From contig NC_092648.1 of the NCBI RefSeq assembly GCF_032118995.1, forward strand, positions 19,620,450 through 19,684,449: a DNA stretch of 64,000 nt, written 5' to 3'. Shown here piece by piece: positions 12,501 through 25,142 of this stretch. Origin of the DNA: Asterias amurensis. Taxonomy: Eukaryota; Echinodermata; Asteroidea; Forcipulatida; Asteriidae. Made by a program: the position numbers and the translations under genes. The notes beneath the pieces were generated by a model. That model was not told where the DNA came from and searched no databases. It saw only the letters and a list, made by a program, of their open reading frames with translations. Positions within the stretch are counted from its first letter, which is position 1, and every line of letters begins with the position of its first letter.

Positions 12501-15500
12501 TTTTTCTGTTCCGAAAGTGTCCAATGGCTTTAACACATGGGTTGAGTTTGTTTACATCAATGGTTGTTGTGATCTTCCACCATGGAAACAGGACGGACGT
12601 CACCGTCTTTTGGTATACATGTAGATTCAAATAATAATCTCCATTTCAGGATGTATAAATGATTTAATTATGTTCAGTAACTTTTGATGTGAATATTACT
12701 GCCCAACTGCCGTTGTAGAGGCCATTATGTCTTTGTTTAGGCTGCGCGCATTAGTATGCGGATGTATGAGTAGGCTGAGTGCGAGCTATGTGCAGTTGGA
12801 TTCACACTGTTGTTTTGGCGTGCGATGTAACCACACCATTTCTACTGCTGGCAGTTGGTGAGTGGATTTTCATTTAGACATAATTATTGTAATCTTAAAG
12901 CCAGTGGATACTATTGGTAATGGTCAAAGACTAGTCTTCTTACTTGCTGTATCTCAACATATGCATAAAATAACAAACCTGTGAAAATTTGAGCTCGATT
13001 GGTCATCGGAGTTGCGAGATAACTATGAAAGAATAAAACACCCTTGTCACACGAAGTTGTGTGCGTTTAGATGGTTGATTTCGAGACCTCAAATTCTAAA
13101 CTTGAGGTCTCGAAATCAAATTCGTGGAAAATTACTTCTTTCTCGAAAACTACTCCACTTCAGAGGGAGCCGTTTCTCACAATGTTTTATACTACCAACC
13201 TCTCCCCATTACTCGCTACCAAGTAAGGTTTTATGCTAATAACTTTTTTGAGTAATTACCAATAGTGTCCACTGCCTTTAAAAACACTATCGTTGTGTAC
13301 TCTTTTCACCAGTAGCAATCTATACACTGGACTTGACTTGATGTCATTGATTTGTCGTCAGTAGTCTACTGGCGATGTTGGCTGGGTCTTATAATATATA
13401 CTGATGTACTCAGCTTTATTGTAAACAGACACTTACAACAATAATTGTGTGTGGACAATTATATTAAAGCAATTGGTTTGTTCTGTTCGTCCTTGACCAT
13501 AGGGATGAAGATATGGATATATAGAGAGACATATTTCGAGAGGATTAATAAATAAAGGTTGATGAAGAGAGTACTTGGTGTAAACGAGTGGTGAATTGAT
13601 CTCCTGACCGGGGGAACATCCCCCAAACCCGGCAACGATCAACCGTAGCCAAACCAAGGGAGCGCGCCGCCTGCGAATCCCTACAGTAATAATGTTTTTT
13701 TTTATATACAATACAAGTCATTCAACGAGCAAGCTATGTGGATTTTTTTTATTATAATGTTTAGCATGATACGTAATGAGTCTCTCTGGGACACAAGAAC
13801 CAATGACACAAAAAAGAATGGTAAGGTATGGCACACAGGGGATGACTATTCCTTAATTGTAATCCTTCGCTCTATCCCCGATAGAGTAAAGGATTACAAT
13901 TAAAGAATATCCTGTTTTTACTTTATAGCAGGATACAAACATTCTGGATCTGTTTACTATAACAATACTGTAGGTCCTACTATTCTTTGCAACTACACCA
14001 GTTGGAATCAAAATCTACTCTTCCCCTCACTCTGATGTGTCTTACCTAAAGGCAGTGGACACTATTAGTAAGTACTCAAAATAATTATTAGCGTAAAATT
14101 GTACTTGGTGACGAGCAATCGAGAGCTGTATGGTATTTAAACATTGTGACAAACAGCTCCTATGATTTATGAAGTTACGTAGTTTTTGAGAAAGAGGTAA
14201 TTTCACACTCTAAAAAATATTTGTCTTTTGAAAGCACACAAAGTAATGCAACAAGGGTGTTTTATCTTTTATTATTCTCTTGCAACTTCGATGACCAATT
14301 GAGCCCAAGTTTTCACAGGTTTGTTGTTTTGAGCATATGTTGAGATACACTAAGTGAGAATACTAGTCTTTGACAATATACCGAACGTTTCCAATGCCTT
14401 TTAGGAAATGGTACCCTAATAAAATGACACGATAGACCAATTACATCTTACATGGGAACCTCTAGGGGGAAAACCTTCATATAAAAAAATTGTTGATAAA
14501 GAGAACCTTGTTTGCCATTTTGCCATCAACGCCCAATTTGAAAAGCAGTTATGACATAACCTAAAAACTTAAAATCATGGATGGTGCAATCCGTGTTTTA
14601 TTAGTTTGTTACGATTCATAGTAATGATTAATATCCTGTTATTTTGTTTTTGCTGGCAGTGTCTTCGACTGAAATATTTGTTTTTCTTTTCTTCAACGAC
14701 ACTGTATCTGTAAAGGAGCAATCATTATCGAGAACAAAATTCGTTCTAATTTTGATTGGTTGGTCTGATTCAAACAAAAAAGTTGTGGTTCAACTTAATG
14801 TGGTTCAAAGAAAAGCCTCACTGGCTGGATAAAGTGCATAACGCGTACTCATGCACAGTTTCCATTTTCAACCTCAGCCAAGGTGGCCTAGGCCCCTATG
14901 CAGGAAAATAATCATTTTCACATGTAGCTTTGGAAAAGTTTCGCTTGGTTGAAGTAAAAAATTCTGTAGTGTACGTGTAACCTACAAAAATTACCCTGTA
15001 CTCTGAATTTGTATTAATAATAATAATATAGCGTACGTATAACCAACAAGTAGCCCTGGTGGTCTTACACTTTCGTATTGTACAGAGAAAGAGTCCTATA
15101 TAGGGCTAAAGCAACAAGGTACTCGTGGCACTGAGTGTATTATACATTTTTACAGAAAGGTAGTTATTGAAGTTAACAATTTTAAGACCCAATTATATAG
15201 CACCTTATAAGGGTTTACAATGTGCTACGACGCATTGAGCAGTACTAGGAACACTGGGGCAAAGCCCTTCTCTTTTCGATAGGTGTACTGGGTTATTTAA
15301 CATACGTTACAAAACACATGGGACCAACGGCTTTACGTCCCATCCGAAGGACGAAGCAATGGTGAAGTGTCTTGCTTAAAGACACAAGTGTACGACTGGG
15401 GGATTCAACCCACACTCTGCTGATCGGCAACACCAGAGTTTTGGATTCAGTGCTCTTTACCACTCGGCCACGACACTTTTCGATTCTTGAAATAAATGCC

Positions 15501-17450
15501 TTTGCTGCCGGACTTTTACTAGACTTGACTTTATCATAATTACTTTCAACGGCTGCATTATTTGTCAAATGTGTAGGGGGAACACTTTGGTAAAGTTGTG
15601 TTTCTTCTTATACACCCTTATAGGGCCCTTAAAGGCAGTGGACACTATTGGTTTACTAACAGTAATTATTAACATAAACCTTACTTGGCAACGAGTAATG
15701 GGGAGAGATTGATAGTATAAAACATTGTGAGAAACGGCTCCCTCGGAAGTAACGTTGTTTTCGAGAAAGAAGTAATTTTCCACGAATTTGATTTCGAGAC
15801 CTCAGAATTCCAGCATCTGAAAGCATGGGTATTTTTTTCTTTCATAGTTATCTCGCAACTTCGACGACCAATTGACCTCAAATTTTCACAGGTTTGTTAT
15901 TTTATGTATAATGTTGAGACAGGCATACACCAAGTGAGAAGACTGGTCTCCATCAATTATACCAATACAATAGTGTCCGTGTCTTTAAAATGATTTTATT
16001 AAACTCTTACCTCCCGGAGTCTCGTGGTGATCTTTAGAGTGCTTGAACTTTTCTCGAGGAATAACCGATTGTCCATAGCAAGATTGTTCGTGTCCATCGA
16101 GGATTACAGAAGTCTTATTTCGGGTGTGTAAAATGACCAGACATTCACCCGTAGGTCGTCTATATTTAGGATAAAGGTGTTGGACAATATTATTAAAACC
16201 CCAACACATAACTCGATTTGGTGTTGAACAATGTTATTAAAACCCCAACACATTACTCGATTTGATTTCATCATGATAAAGGATGATATTGCTATAAGAT
16301 ACCTTTCAAAAACGAGTACCTTACCTCCCAATAGGTATGCATGGTTTCACGGATTTTTTTAGTCATCACTTATATCTCAACATTTTTCTTTTGAGATCAT
16401 TTTGTACCCGTGTTTATCTTTGTATTGTAATAATTATTTATCTAAGTTAATTAGGCCTATACCAATAATTATTAGTTTTTTGTGGTTTTTTTTTATTCTA
16501 AAGGCACTCCACTACAACAAGCCTTGGCTTTGGTGTGTACTGTAAGTAAACGTTTGAATTTAGTTTAATTAAAATATTATTCTTTTAAGGATTGACAACA
16601 AATGTTTAACTTACTTCACGTCACTTGTTCTCAGAAATAAGGCACTGAACATCCAGATGAAGAAGCAGCAGAATATTGGCGCCAAGCATAAAGAGACAAA
16701 CAACCCTCTCACAGCTTCTTCGGGTGTTGCCGCTGGTCTCAGAAGAAGATGTCCAAGTCGGTGTGACAAGTCGGTAGTTGGTTTAACAGCGAGATGCAGG
16801 AGACTAGCGGCCGATGAACCAACAGGCTTTATTAGGTTGAACAGGAAGGTACCGAAGCTAACCTGGAATGGCCAGAAGGCCTTCACGAACAGCACCGGCA
16901 CCATGTGTTGTCTGAGGCGAGGCATCATTCGTCGCCACAGAGATGGGCGGTAACTGCCACGGTTGAAGCCTGACGAACCACGCCCCATGAAGTAACGGGA
17001 ATGACGTCTTGCTGGCGGGCGAACCCAGCAAACAAACCCGACAAGGGCTGCTGCGCACAGGCACCAAATGACAAAGGCGAACACAGCATCCCGGACATCG
17101 TCAGAATCTAAGATCTTGAAGATGATGTCACCATAGATGAAACCCTGTCCGAAGAAGTCTGGGACTTCAGAAGATGGTGCAGATGATGATGACACTGAGT
17201 CATAAAGGTGTTGGAAAAGAGACACCCAGACTGAAAGTAGTTCTTGGGTGAGGGATTGTGCCTCATCACACGGGTATTTGATGATCAGTATACCGCTGTG
17301 TGTCTGCCGTGATGTAGTTGAGATGGAGACCACATCATGAGGCGAAGCGACTGGAAGTTTTCCAACCTCCCAACCGCTTATCGGGCAAAATAGCAGGCAC
17401 AGGCTAACGCTGGCCACAAACAAGTTGAACAACTTGATGACGGAAAGCAT
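6537..17450 (-). CDS. Unrecognised multi-pass membrane protein with a giant P/Q/S/T-rich tandem-repeat region (five exons, 1905 aa)
   Basis: Exons in transcript order are 17450-16615, 16159-16011, 11975-7692, 7471-7265 and 6778-6537. All junctions are GT-AG and all phases agree, giving 5718 coding bases with a stop at 6539-6537. Exon 1 encodes a signal peptide (about residues 1-25), a membrane segment at 121-143, a strongly basic loop (about 144-182), a hydrophobic stretch at 183-207 and another at 249-273. Exon 2 is short and hydrophilic. Exon 3 encodes about 1428 residues rich in P, Q, S, T and K, including roughly 27-residue repeats. Exons 4 and 5 encode a conserved-looking tail with RPSVSFADGDSLL, an RRRR cluster and a charged Ala/Glu helix. 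The start at 17450 is chosen because the signal peptide begins there. The long repeat part is presumably on one side of a membrane (inference). I do not recognise the family. VSFAD resembles a motif around PP1-binding sites, but the RVxF consensus is not met, so no function is claimed. Confidence 0.78.
8100..9900 (-). repeat. Coding tandem repeats of about 81 bp (27 aa) in exon 3 of the membrane-protein gene
   Basis: About 22 units follow the pattern S-K-P-[PS]-Q-Q-P-P-L-Y-N-G-P-T-Q-x-Q-Q-S-A-K-P-I-P-x-E-V. Toward the C terminus two alternating variants (PPLYNG and SHWFYG) form a higher-order unit of about 55 residues, which shows recent expansion of a two-unit block. Stops are absent across the whole array, and the repeat length is a multiple of three. 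Confidence 0.88.
12161..12533. mobile_element. TTAA-type MITE, divergent family-1 relative
   Basis: The ends read aagccattggacacttt and aaagtgtccaatggctt, a clean inverted pair. The interior shares cctgtgaaaattt and ggtcatcgg with family 1 but lacks the usual central segment, so it is a separate subfamily. Confidence 0.7.
12895..13281. mobile_element. TTAA-type MITE, family 1, well preserved
   Basis: TTAA is present at both outer edges. The left end reads aaagccagtggatactattgg and the right end reads ccaatagtgtccactgccttt. The central inverted pair around gagacctcaaattc is intact. Confidence 0.85.
13848..13916. repeat. Near-perfect 67-bp palindrome
   Basis: The left arm attccttaattgtaatcc and right arm ggattacaattaaagaat flank a small loop centred on ccccgat. 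This is a hairpin or mini-MITE with no coding content. Confidence 0.75.
14046..14404. mobile_element. TTAA-type MITE, family 1
   Basis: The left end reads taaaggcagtggacactatt and the right end reads gtttccaatgcctttta. The interior has the usual segments, in reverse order relative to the copy at 12895, as expected for a palindromic element. Confidence 0.8.
15190..15482 (-). mobile_element. tRNA-headed SINE (minus strand)
   Basis: Read on the minus strand, it starts with a tRNA-like head: gtggccgagtggtaaagagc (A box) and gtgtgggttgaatccc (B box). The body follows, with aagcaagacacttcaccatt and gacgtaaagccgttggtccc, and it ends near gtgctatataattgggtct. Related copies lie at 42690, 48084 and 63012. 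Confidence 0.8.
15629..15988. mobile_element. TTAA-type MITE, family 1, next to exon 2 of the membrane-protein gene
   Basis: TTAA is seen at the left (15629-15632) and at the right edge (tttaa, 15984-15988). It sits only about 20 bases from the exon 2 donor at 16010, so the insertion lies just inside the intron. Confidence 0.82.
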
Positions 17451-17751
17451 AACTATTAGCTTCCGGATGAAATCAGAATTTTTTTCGCTTCTTGAAGATT
17501 TATCGCAAAGATATCTCTGTATCGTACAATCGTTGACTGTAGTATGACCTATGGGTCATTGTATGTAAAGGTAGCGTGTCATGTTTTTGCTGTCTTCAAG
17601 CGGATGGTTAGATACCAAACATAAACGTAAACATGACAGCCGTGGACTTTGTGGACATCATAATCACGCTGCTGGTATTGTAGGCGTCAAGAACACAGTA
17701 AACGTTCTGTGCGCAAACTACGCGCACGCGCGCACGCAATGGTTAATGCAC

Positions 17752-17985
17752 AATGGACCCTTCCCATGAAATATGCTAATTACATTCACGTATGCGTACA
17801 GACCCTGTTGGTTGGCAAACGCCATAGAGTTGTGCACTAAGCAGACGCGCAATCGCGTCTGCGTCACGCACCCATTAGCCGTGTACAAAACAGCGCGATG
17901 TTCCCTCATTTTGCTAACCAAAACGTTAGTGCGCATGCGCTATGTGCAATTTACTTATTTCATGGGAAGGGTCTATTATTTATTG
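17752..17985. mobile_element. Short inverted-repeat transposon (MITE), about 230 bp
   Basis: Terminal inverted repeats read GACCCTTCCCATGAAATA at the left and its complement at the right. A second inner inverted pair (ttggttggcaaa / ttttgctaacca) strengthens the fold. The interior is unusually rich in CG and GCGC steps. There is no ORF of its own. Confidence 0.75.
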
Positions 17986-18119
17986 TGTTTATGATTTATC
18001 ATTGCATTGGATCCAGATAATGGGGGCTCGTCTTGTTTCTATAGGCACGTCCATCATATCCGTCTGAATGTTTGGCACATCTCACAACCTTCTCGTTTGC
18101 TGCCATTTTTTTTTTACAG

Positions 18120-18920
18120 CCAACCAGTCGTAGCTCTAAATGTTGGTTGAGCTCACATAATCTAGGGGTAGTGCCAAATAATAGGCTACATCAATACATA
18201 CAACACCCCAAAGATGTAACTATTGAGTAGGCCTAGGTCAACTTAAAGCAACAGTGAAAATTAAAATAAAATAAAAATAAAATTTATGACGGAAAGGGTA
18301 CCAGGAAGTACGTCATAGTTTGCACTAAAGAGCATCTAGAATGAAAATGACTCGGGGCCCTTATGCTGCACAGAACCCCACGCCGTTATGGAGAAGATTT
18401 GCTATATTAAAGTGGTGGATTAATGCCAAAAATCGGCCCATAATTTTCACTTTTCACTGGCAGCTCAAAATGTTGGTTGAGCTCATTAATTCCAGGGGTA
18501 AAGCCACATGCATCAATACATACAACAACACCCCCCCCCCCCCATTTTGAAGATGGAAATATGAGTAGGCTTACTTAGGAAAGTTAAAGTGAACTTAATT
18601 TAAAATGCTAAAAACTTAAAGGGAAAAGTAGGCCAGAAATTACGTCCTATTGAACCACAGAGCATCTATATATGGAAGGAAATTTGTACAGGCCCCTTGG
18701 AATTGTGCGGGCCCCGAACTCGTTGCTGCAGCCGATTTCACGAAACGCTAGGATTAATCCTATCTCGAGTTAGGATGAGTAACCCGTCCTATCTTGGACG
18801 GGTTCAATGCGTCGTATAAAGTTCTAAGATTTATCCCAAGTCAGGTAGAGCCATGATGAAATCTAGGGCTGAGCCCTTAAGCGGGCCCCGGACCCCACGC
18901 CGTAATGGTTTCGCGCCTCG
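18120..18920 (+). repeat. Diverged tandem direct duplication, unit about 340 bp
   Basis: The segments near 18135 and 18463 both read aaatgttggttgagctca, followed by agggg-ta and catcaatacatacaaca. Both halves then continue with a shared block containing acgtc and agagcatcta and end near ggcccc. The halves are clearly homologous but differ at many sites, so the duplication is old. Confidence 0.7.
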
Positions 18921-19262
18921 TGCATGCTCGCATTGACTCATAAACTTCGCTTCTCATGATGGGCCTGACCAATGTACTGCCTGCCCACCATTTTACTGAT
19001 CTTAGTCTTGGTCCCCCACCCCCTTGTATATCGGTCTCGGACCAATGAGGTCTCAAACACCTTCGCGTGGTACTTATTGTGGAGATTGCATATGAACTGA
19101 CCCCATTTATATATGAAGTCGTTCAAACTACCACAACAACCAATTTAAACCAACCTCGCATCCGTATAGCAATACATGTGTATTTCAATGTGTGTTTGTG
19201 AAGTGCGTAAAGTAAATTGCTTGACATAAGACACTTTCGAAATAAATACACAATAAAATCTT

Positions 19263-19341
19263 ATCGTGTACGTACACGATCAGTTACCTATCGTACATAC
19301 ACGGTATATCCAATGTTATCGTGTAGGCCTACGTACACGAT
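19263..19341. repeat. Repeated palindromic motif ATCGTGTACGTACACGAT
   Basis: A perfect 18-base palindrome lies at 19263-19280. A second copy at 19318-19341 carries a six-base ggccta insertion at its centre, and a degenerate copy lies between them. Confidence 0.65.
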
Positions 19342-20839
19342 CAATTATCGTGAAGGGAGAGATTTTTTTTTTTTTTATGTGGCAGCAGAACTCTTTCGTA
19401 CACCGCGTGTGCTGTAAATATGGCCTTTTTTACCGAAATTAATAAATGCTGGTGCTGTCCAATCCAGTGATGTTGTATCTGTTTGCTTGTTGTAATTAGA
19501 AAATTGTATACATTTTGTCACAAGTCCAATATGGTGACTTTGCTGGACTATTTACTTTTGCGTTATTTTTAACAGTGAAGTATTCGTGGGCAGATAGTTC
19601 AACCAAAAGGAAACTACCCCTTTAGGACCTTTATGAACACGTCAGATATGCGAACGAGCATCCGATATTTGTTCACAATGAGCGCATTCAGCAGATCGCA
19701 TAGAAAGGGAAATAAATTATTTTATTGTCATACAAATGGCATTTTCATTCATTTTATAGAAAGGTAAATCGTATAAAGAGGGGTTTGGAGGGGTCTGGAG
19801 TTGGGAAAGAAAAACAGAGAACGGTGGGGAGGAGCGGGTAGGCTGGAAGTGTAAGACAGGAGAAAGGGGGAGCTGCCGGGGTGAGGGAAAGACAGATGGT
19901 TGAAAGAGAGGAAGAGTAAAAAGGGGTTTCGAGGCGAAAGGATATGTAGACAAGAGACTTTGGTGTAGCAAAAACTTGTGCCAAAATAGTTTCGACACGA
20001 GAGATCATCGTAAAAGGGTCTTGATTGAGTCATGCTGGCAATTCGAGCTGTGACGCTATTATGTTGATGATCATAGTTATATGGCACTATTGGGGACTCC
20101 AAATCATTGTTAGCATAAAAACTTACTTGGTAACAAGCAAATACCTTTATCATGGTGCACCCCGCTAGATGATGAAAATCCTTTACACAAATGTTTCGAA
20201 ATGTAATGTGGGTGAGGGTGTTATACGCCTCTCTTAATATTTATGCATGACGTCATAATTCTAACCCAAAATGAAGCTATTTCGCACGTCCGCCACTACT
20301 TGCAGTGGCTGCGCCCACCTCGTTTCGGGTTAGACGACGTACCTTATGCATACTTCTAGAAACTACAAGGCTCCCCCGTGAGTCTTATAGGGGTCTAATA
20401 TTTTGGGCCCCCTTAACGCTACACGTTTTTCAAATCAGCGTTGATAGGTGAAACTAACCGTTAGCCAGCAATAACTAGAGTTTCTTTTGTACTACACTAC
20501 CAAAACTTTCCCCACACACTCAATATACATTCATAATGCTTGCATTTCCTTTTTTAAAAACATCGTCAAAAAATGACATTTTCACGTCCCACGATACATA
20601 GCGTTGCTACAGCACTATAAGTAAAGCGAGTTTTCGGAACATGCTGTGTGCCACAAATCTAATTTATCTACTGTTTTTTTTTGTGTTTTTTTTCAGGGGG
20701 GCGGTAAGAGCGTAGGCCTCTTTTTAGTTTATTCTCATCTGAATTGGTCTCGTAAACTTTCTGGTCAATAGGCTGCACGTTACGGGAGCACTTAACGTGA
20801 ACGTCAAAAAAGTGTTTTGTTTATTGTCACTTTTGGCTT

Positions 20840-21021
20840 ATTGCATCTCAGTCCGTGCGCAGAGTGCGAGATAATTAGCATATTTTCCAGGTTTCATTTG
20901 CAGTCGCGCGGCGCACTCGGACCCTTCGAGATTTCGCGTGACAGCGCGAGAACTCGGAAACGATGTGCAAAATTGGCTACAGGTCCCAGCAAGAGGGCAG
21001 TGTGGGGTCAAGCATGGAGTG
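20840..21021 (+). other. Possible non-coding first exon (CG-rich, strong donor)
   Basis: A local island of CG dinucleotides (20900-20970) ends at a strong donor-like site (g|gtaagtttc near 21021). It points toward the CIPC gene and could be an upstream 5' UTR exon. No protein motif supports coding. Confidence 0.25.
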
Positions 21022-22066
21022 GTAAGTTTCTTGAACAATTTCCTCGTAAAACAAATCCATTTTTACTGGATTTTCGAGACCAAACACATGTGAATCTTCG
21101 TCTGAAATGTGGTTGAAGTTTTACACTTTTTGTTGATAGGCTTTACACTTAGGGTGCCCCCGACTGTTTCGAGCACGATTGAGACAAACGGAGTCCATAT
21201 TCTGATAGACAAAGGATAGTTCTTTCGTTTGGTACCACAAACACTTCTGCAGGTTTTGCCGTTGATATTTTTTTTCAGTGCCAAAATTGTGCAAAAATCA
21301 TTGTTTGTGCCGCTTCGTTTTAGCTTACGTGACGTCATCATGTAAGAAAAGGCTTTGGTTTGTGTACTGTTCGTACAGCGTTCTTTTTTTATCATGATTG
21401 TTTGATGACGATCGTTGTGAAAAAAAATCATGAAGAAATATATTTCTCATGAGAAAAAAAAAGAATAATATCAAAAATTATTTCCATCAATAATAACAAA
21501 ACATGGCAGTTTGATGCAGGATTGAAATATGGAATTGTTATGGGTTTTCTTCGTGGTGGTTGAGACTCTGTATTAAATGTGTAGAGTAAGACTTAGAGTA
21601 GGTCTTCTATTTCTATGATTCGAATCTAAGTTCTATTTTACATGTATATTATTATTCAAAAAATAATATTTGTTTAATTACCTGAAAGTATATTCAATAT
21701 TTGTGGACACGTTGTTGAGAAAATAAATAATACAATACTTATTGATTGAGTTTCAATTTGATCAGGTGGTCAATACCTTTTGCTAGTTCATACTGGGTTA
21801 AATCCTATTGATTTGAGTCTTGGTTAACTCTTAATCAAAAAGGGAACGGTCAAACATGTCTAACTTTAATTTCACACAGCAAAAATATTTCACTGGGGGA
21901 TTGCAATTTATTGGTACTAACTGTAGTCCATGTCAGTTTTCTGCTCAGTGTAAAGTGTTTCTGAAACTTTTTGGTCTTCTTGGGCATGTTTTTAACTCTA
22001 TTTGCTTTCTTTGTGTTCCTTTTACAGTCCCAGCTCTCTGAAAATTTTCCACGGTTTAAAGTGACG

Positions 22067-22850
22067 GGGAGACCCGAGCCTGGACGACTACATAGGGCGA
22101 CTACTGTTGAAGTCGGGACTGTTGATTGCTTAGTCGAGTTGCAAACATTTTTCCACTACTCGGTTATCGTGCCACTGCATAGTCGTAACTACAATGTAGT
22201 ACCTGCTTGTGAACCAATAGCACTCCGCACTAAATGCTAAAACCAAGTTTAGTACATGGATCTCAGACAAGCGTACAAAATTTTACTAACAACATATGCA
22301 CACACACTTGTCCACTATGTTTACTCGCGTTACTACTACTACATACACGTGCCATATGGCACGTTTGGCGTGATTGCTAAATTAGTGGAATGTTTGTCTG
22401 ACACCGGGGTCTTTCAAGCAAAAGTGATGTCATAAGTGCAGAGTGCTATTGTATCGCTTGCGACCATTCACAACAGCGAAAGGCCCTTTGCGAGACCACG
22501 GCTTTGACTTAAGATTCGGCTCAGGCTAGCTTGGCCCCGTGGTAGTTTTAACAATTGCGCATGCTTTGCTTATGCCCCGTGGGGTGTCAGACATGACAGA
22601 GCCTGAAGCCGAATCCAATGCCGCAGCCGCGGTTTTGAAAAGGGTCTTAATTTACTTTACGGAACACAATCTGATTGTTTTTCACCAGTTACACAATTTT
22701 TCAATCCATTCAGCGTTAACTTTAATACATTGCGCCTGTGCCAAACAATATGCCGTAAGGCATCTTGGGCATCGAAAACTAGTTTAAAAGTTGCGACTCC
22801 GAGGCCCGACTAGTCGAGTAATAAATTTCACTAGGAGACTCCCTCACAAG
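22067..22850. mobile_element. Palindromic MITE related to 49405-49790, with internal insertion
   Basis: The left part (gagcctggacgac, then tgattgcttagtcgag) is the inverse of the right part of the element at 49405, and the right part (ctagtcgagtaataaatttc) is the inverse of its left part. The copy is about twice as long because unrelated sequence sits inside. That includes an inverted pair around attcggct / agccgaat (22495-22640), possibly a nested element. Confidence 0.6.
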
Positions 22851-25142
22851 ATATTTTTGTAAACTGAACAAAACTGATATTTCTATTTAATTTATATTAA
22901 TATACCAAGGTACTTTCCCAAGTAATTTTTAATTTGTATTTTGCTGTGGTCACTAAAGTTTTTTCAACTTGTCGTGTGTGCAGAAACGCATCAAAATGTC
23001 GTCGTTATTTTATGTAAGCAGCTGAAATGGACTTTAAAATAAATGTTTTGTAAAATTAACAAAGTTAAAAGATTTGTCATCTGGTTTATTATTGTGTGTT
23101 GTATATTGAATATATTTAATTTGAAACTGACCAAACTTTCCAGCTTTTAGTTGAGATTTCACAGTTAATAAATAGGGAGAAGGCCAGGGTCAGGAATTGA
23201 ACATTTCATTGGTTAAAAGAAAACAACAAATGAGTTTTGAACCCTTTTTAATTTTATTTTAATCAATATAATACAAAGAAGGATTTCTTTTTAAAACTCA
23301 AATATACTTGGATTCATAGCATTGGGTTGGAAGGCCATCATATTTTGGCACTGAATAGCAATTATCCGTTGCGTTTATGCCAGTTTTGGTTTCGTAGACG
23401 TAAAGATACAGATCAGATAATAACTGAAGCTAAACCCGGCCAAACGCCATACTAACGAATAATAGTCGGGCACCCCTTTGTTGTCAAAACAAGCCCCCGT
23501 GATTGCATGACATGAGCAAGGAATCATGCCAAACCAAAGGTGCCTTGCGTTTTGTTACGTAGAAGCTGATTAGTCAGTTGGCACGCTTGATGCACATTCT
23601 GACCAATCACGTCCGGGCTCACATTATACCATTGAGTAATGGCGGATTTTTTTACCGAGAAAGTTCGCTCTGACGGCGACGGATACTTAGGGTGCCCCCG
23701 ACTGTTTCGAGTGGAGTCAGAAACAACGACAGTAGCGGTTGAGTAGATGAATAATGTACCTGAACACACATGATTAAGGTTTGTCTGCACGATTTCGTTA
23801 AATGCTACAAAAGGGACTTTTTCGGAGACCGTTATTTTTGTACAACGATGATCATTTTTATAGTCCAAAATTCCTTATTTCTGAACAATTAAAAATTCAC
23901 CTATGGTTTTTGTCATTACAATTAAGCATTCCTCATTCATACTGTCACGTTGTTGTATTTTTACATGGCTGGGTTTTCACGATATGATTTTTTGAAAATG
24001 TGCCCTCCAAGCTCATTATATATGCAAAACTGCGACTGTCTTGCATACGCCGCAAATGAAATAAAGGACTTTTCCGCACGGTGCGCAGTGACTGATCTCG
24101 CGAAATTTTAACGACAAACGACACAATTTCTGACCGCGTTCATGTTCACGCTGCTCTAGGAACAAACCTCCATACATCCCATATCTCTGGAACCCTATAT
24201 CGTACAAACTAAATAAAAACGACAAATTCGTCCTCACTCCTTAATTTTCTCTAACTTATTTCACTTTCAGAAAGCATGCCAAGTTATTTTTAGGGTTTGT
24301 TACGTCCAGTTTGGGTCAATAGACAAACTCCTAAAAATGTACCCCATTCAGCCGCATGAGGTCTCTTTTGTTAATATTATCTCCAGTAACCAACCCGACG
24401 GGCCGATTGATAAATTAGGCTACAAAATGGATTAGGCAAAATGTACATTCTGAGACCTGACCGACACACTGCTCTAACCAATTTTGTGAATGGACTTATT
24501 CAAAAGGAAACTTATTGTCGTTTTGCTTAACAACTTTGACCAAATGCAAAGTTCATTTTTACAGCTTCAAAACAGCCTTTGACGTACGTGTATAAGTTTC
24601 ACAAACTTCCGTGATGGGGTAAACTCTGAAACTGCAACACTATACCTCTATGAACAGACCGTATTCTAAAACAGTATTCATGTACTCATTTGAGTTTACT
24701 GGCAAAAGATATAGTGTCCATAGTTTAAAAACAGCAAGATACGTTTTGCATCAATAGTGCAATTTCTGTTTGGAGATTTTTGTAAGTCCGAGGTCGCCAC
24801 CCACTTCCAACCTAAGTGGTCCCACGGCGACCTCCTTCACCAAGCAACAGGTGGCCTGTATCAAAACCAGACAACACACCACTCACAATACACTTACCAG
24901 AATGTAAGGAGAGGTTAGCCTCTTTGTGTAAGCCCCCCCCCCCCCACCCCAAAATGTTATTAATTGTAAAGTTCCCTTAGTCACCTTCCAACCTATAGCC
25001 GGCCCTACCCAATGTTTCCAAATTATAAAGCTTCCGTTTGATCCCATCCTTGTCCATCATGATAATTCTCATGCCGTTTGGAAGTGAATGTTTTTTTATA
25101 AATATTCTCCATTTAATCTTTTCAACAAATGAGTCACCTGTC
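22851..25142. other. Non-coding intergenic DNA
   Basis: No supported gene. A 24-base string, tagggtgcccccgactgttt followed by cgag, near 23690 also occurs near 21145, pointing to a shared dispersed repeat. A C-tract lies near 24935-24948. Confidence 0.5.

Larger units (their letters stand above)
11976..16010 (-). other. Large intron 2 of the membrane-protein gene
   Basis: No exon signal was found that fits the phase-1 junction between 16011 and 11975. The intron holds four TTAA MITEs (12161-12533, 12895-13281, 14046-14404, 15629-15988), a palindrome (13848-13916) and a tRNA-headed SINE (15190-15482). The stretches 12540-12890, 13285-13840 and 14410-15180 hold nothing I can name. Confidence 0.65.
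17451..20830. other. Intergenic region upstream of the membrane-protein gene
   Basis: The first few hundred bases should hold the minus-strand promoter; no TATA box is obvious. The block also holds an inverted-repeat element (17752-17985), a diverged direct duplication (18120-18920) that ends with a palindromic repeat around 18725-18850, palindromic octamer-like motifs (19263-19341), and a purine-rich stretch with no stable gene signal (19745-19990). At 20085-20150 there is a fragment of the family-1 MITE. Confidence 0.55.

Noticed and set aside
23524-23868. 114-codon minus-strand ORF
   Set aside because: No recognisable motif and no neighbouring exons; it overlaps a dispersed repeat string near 23690.
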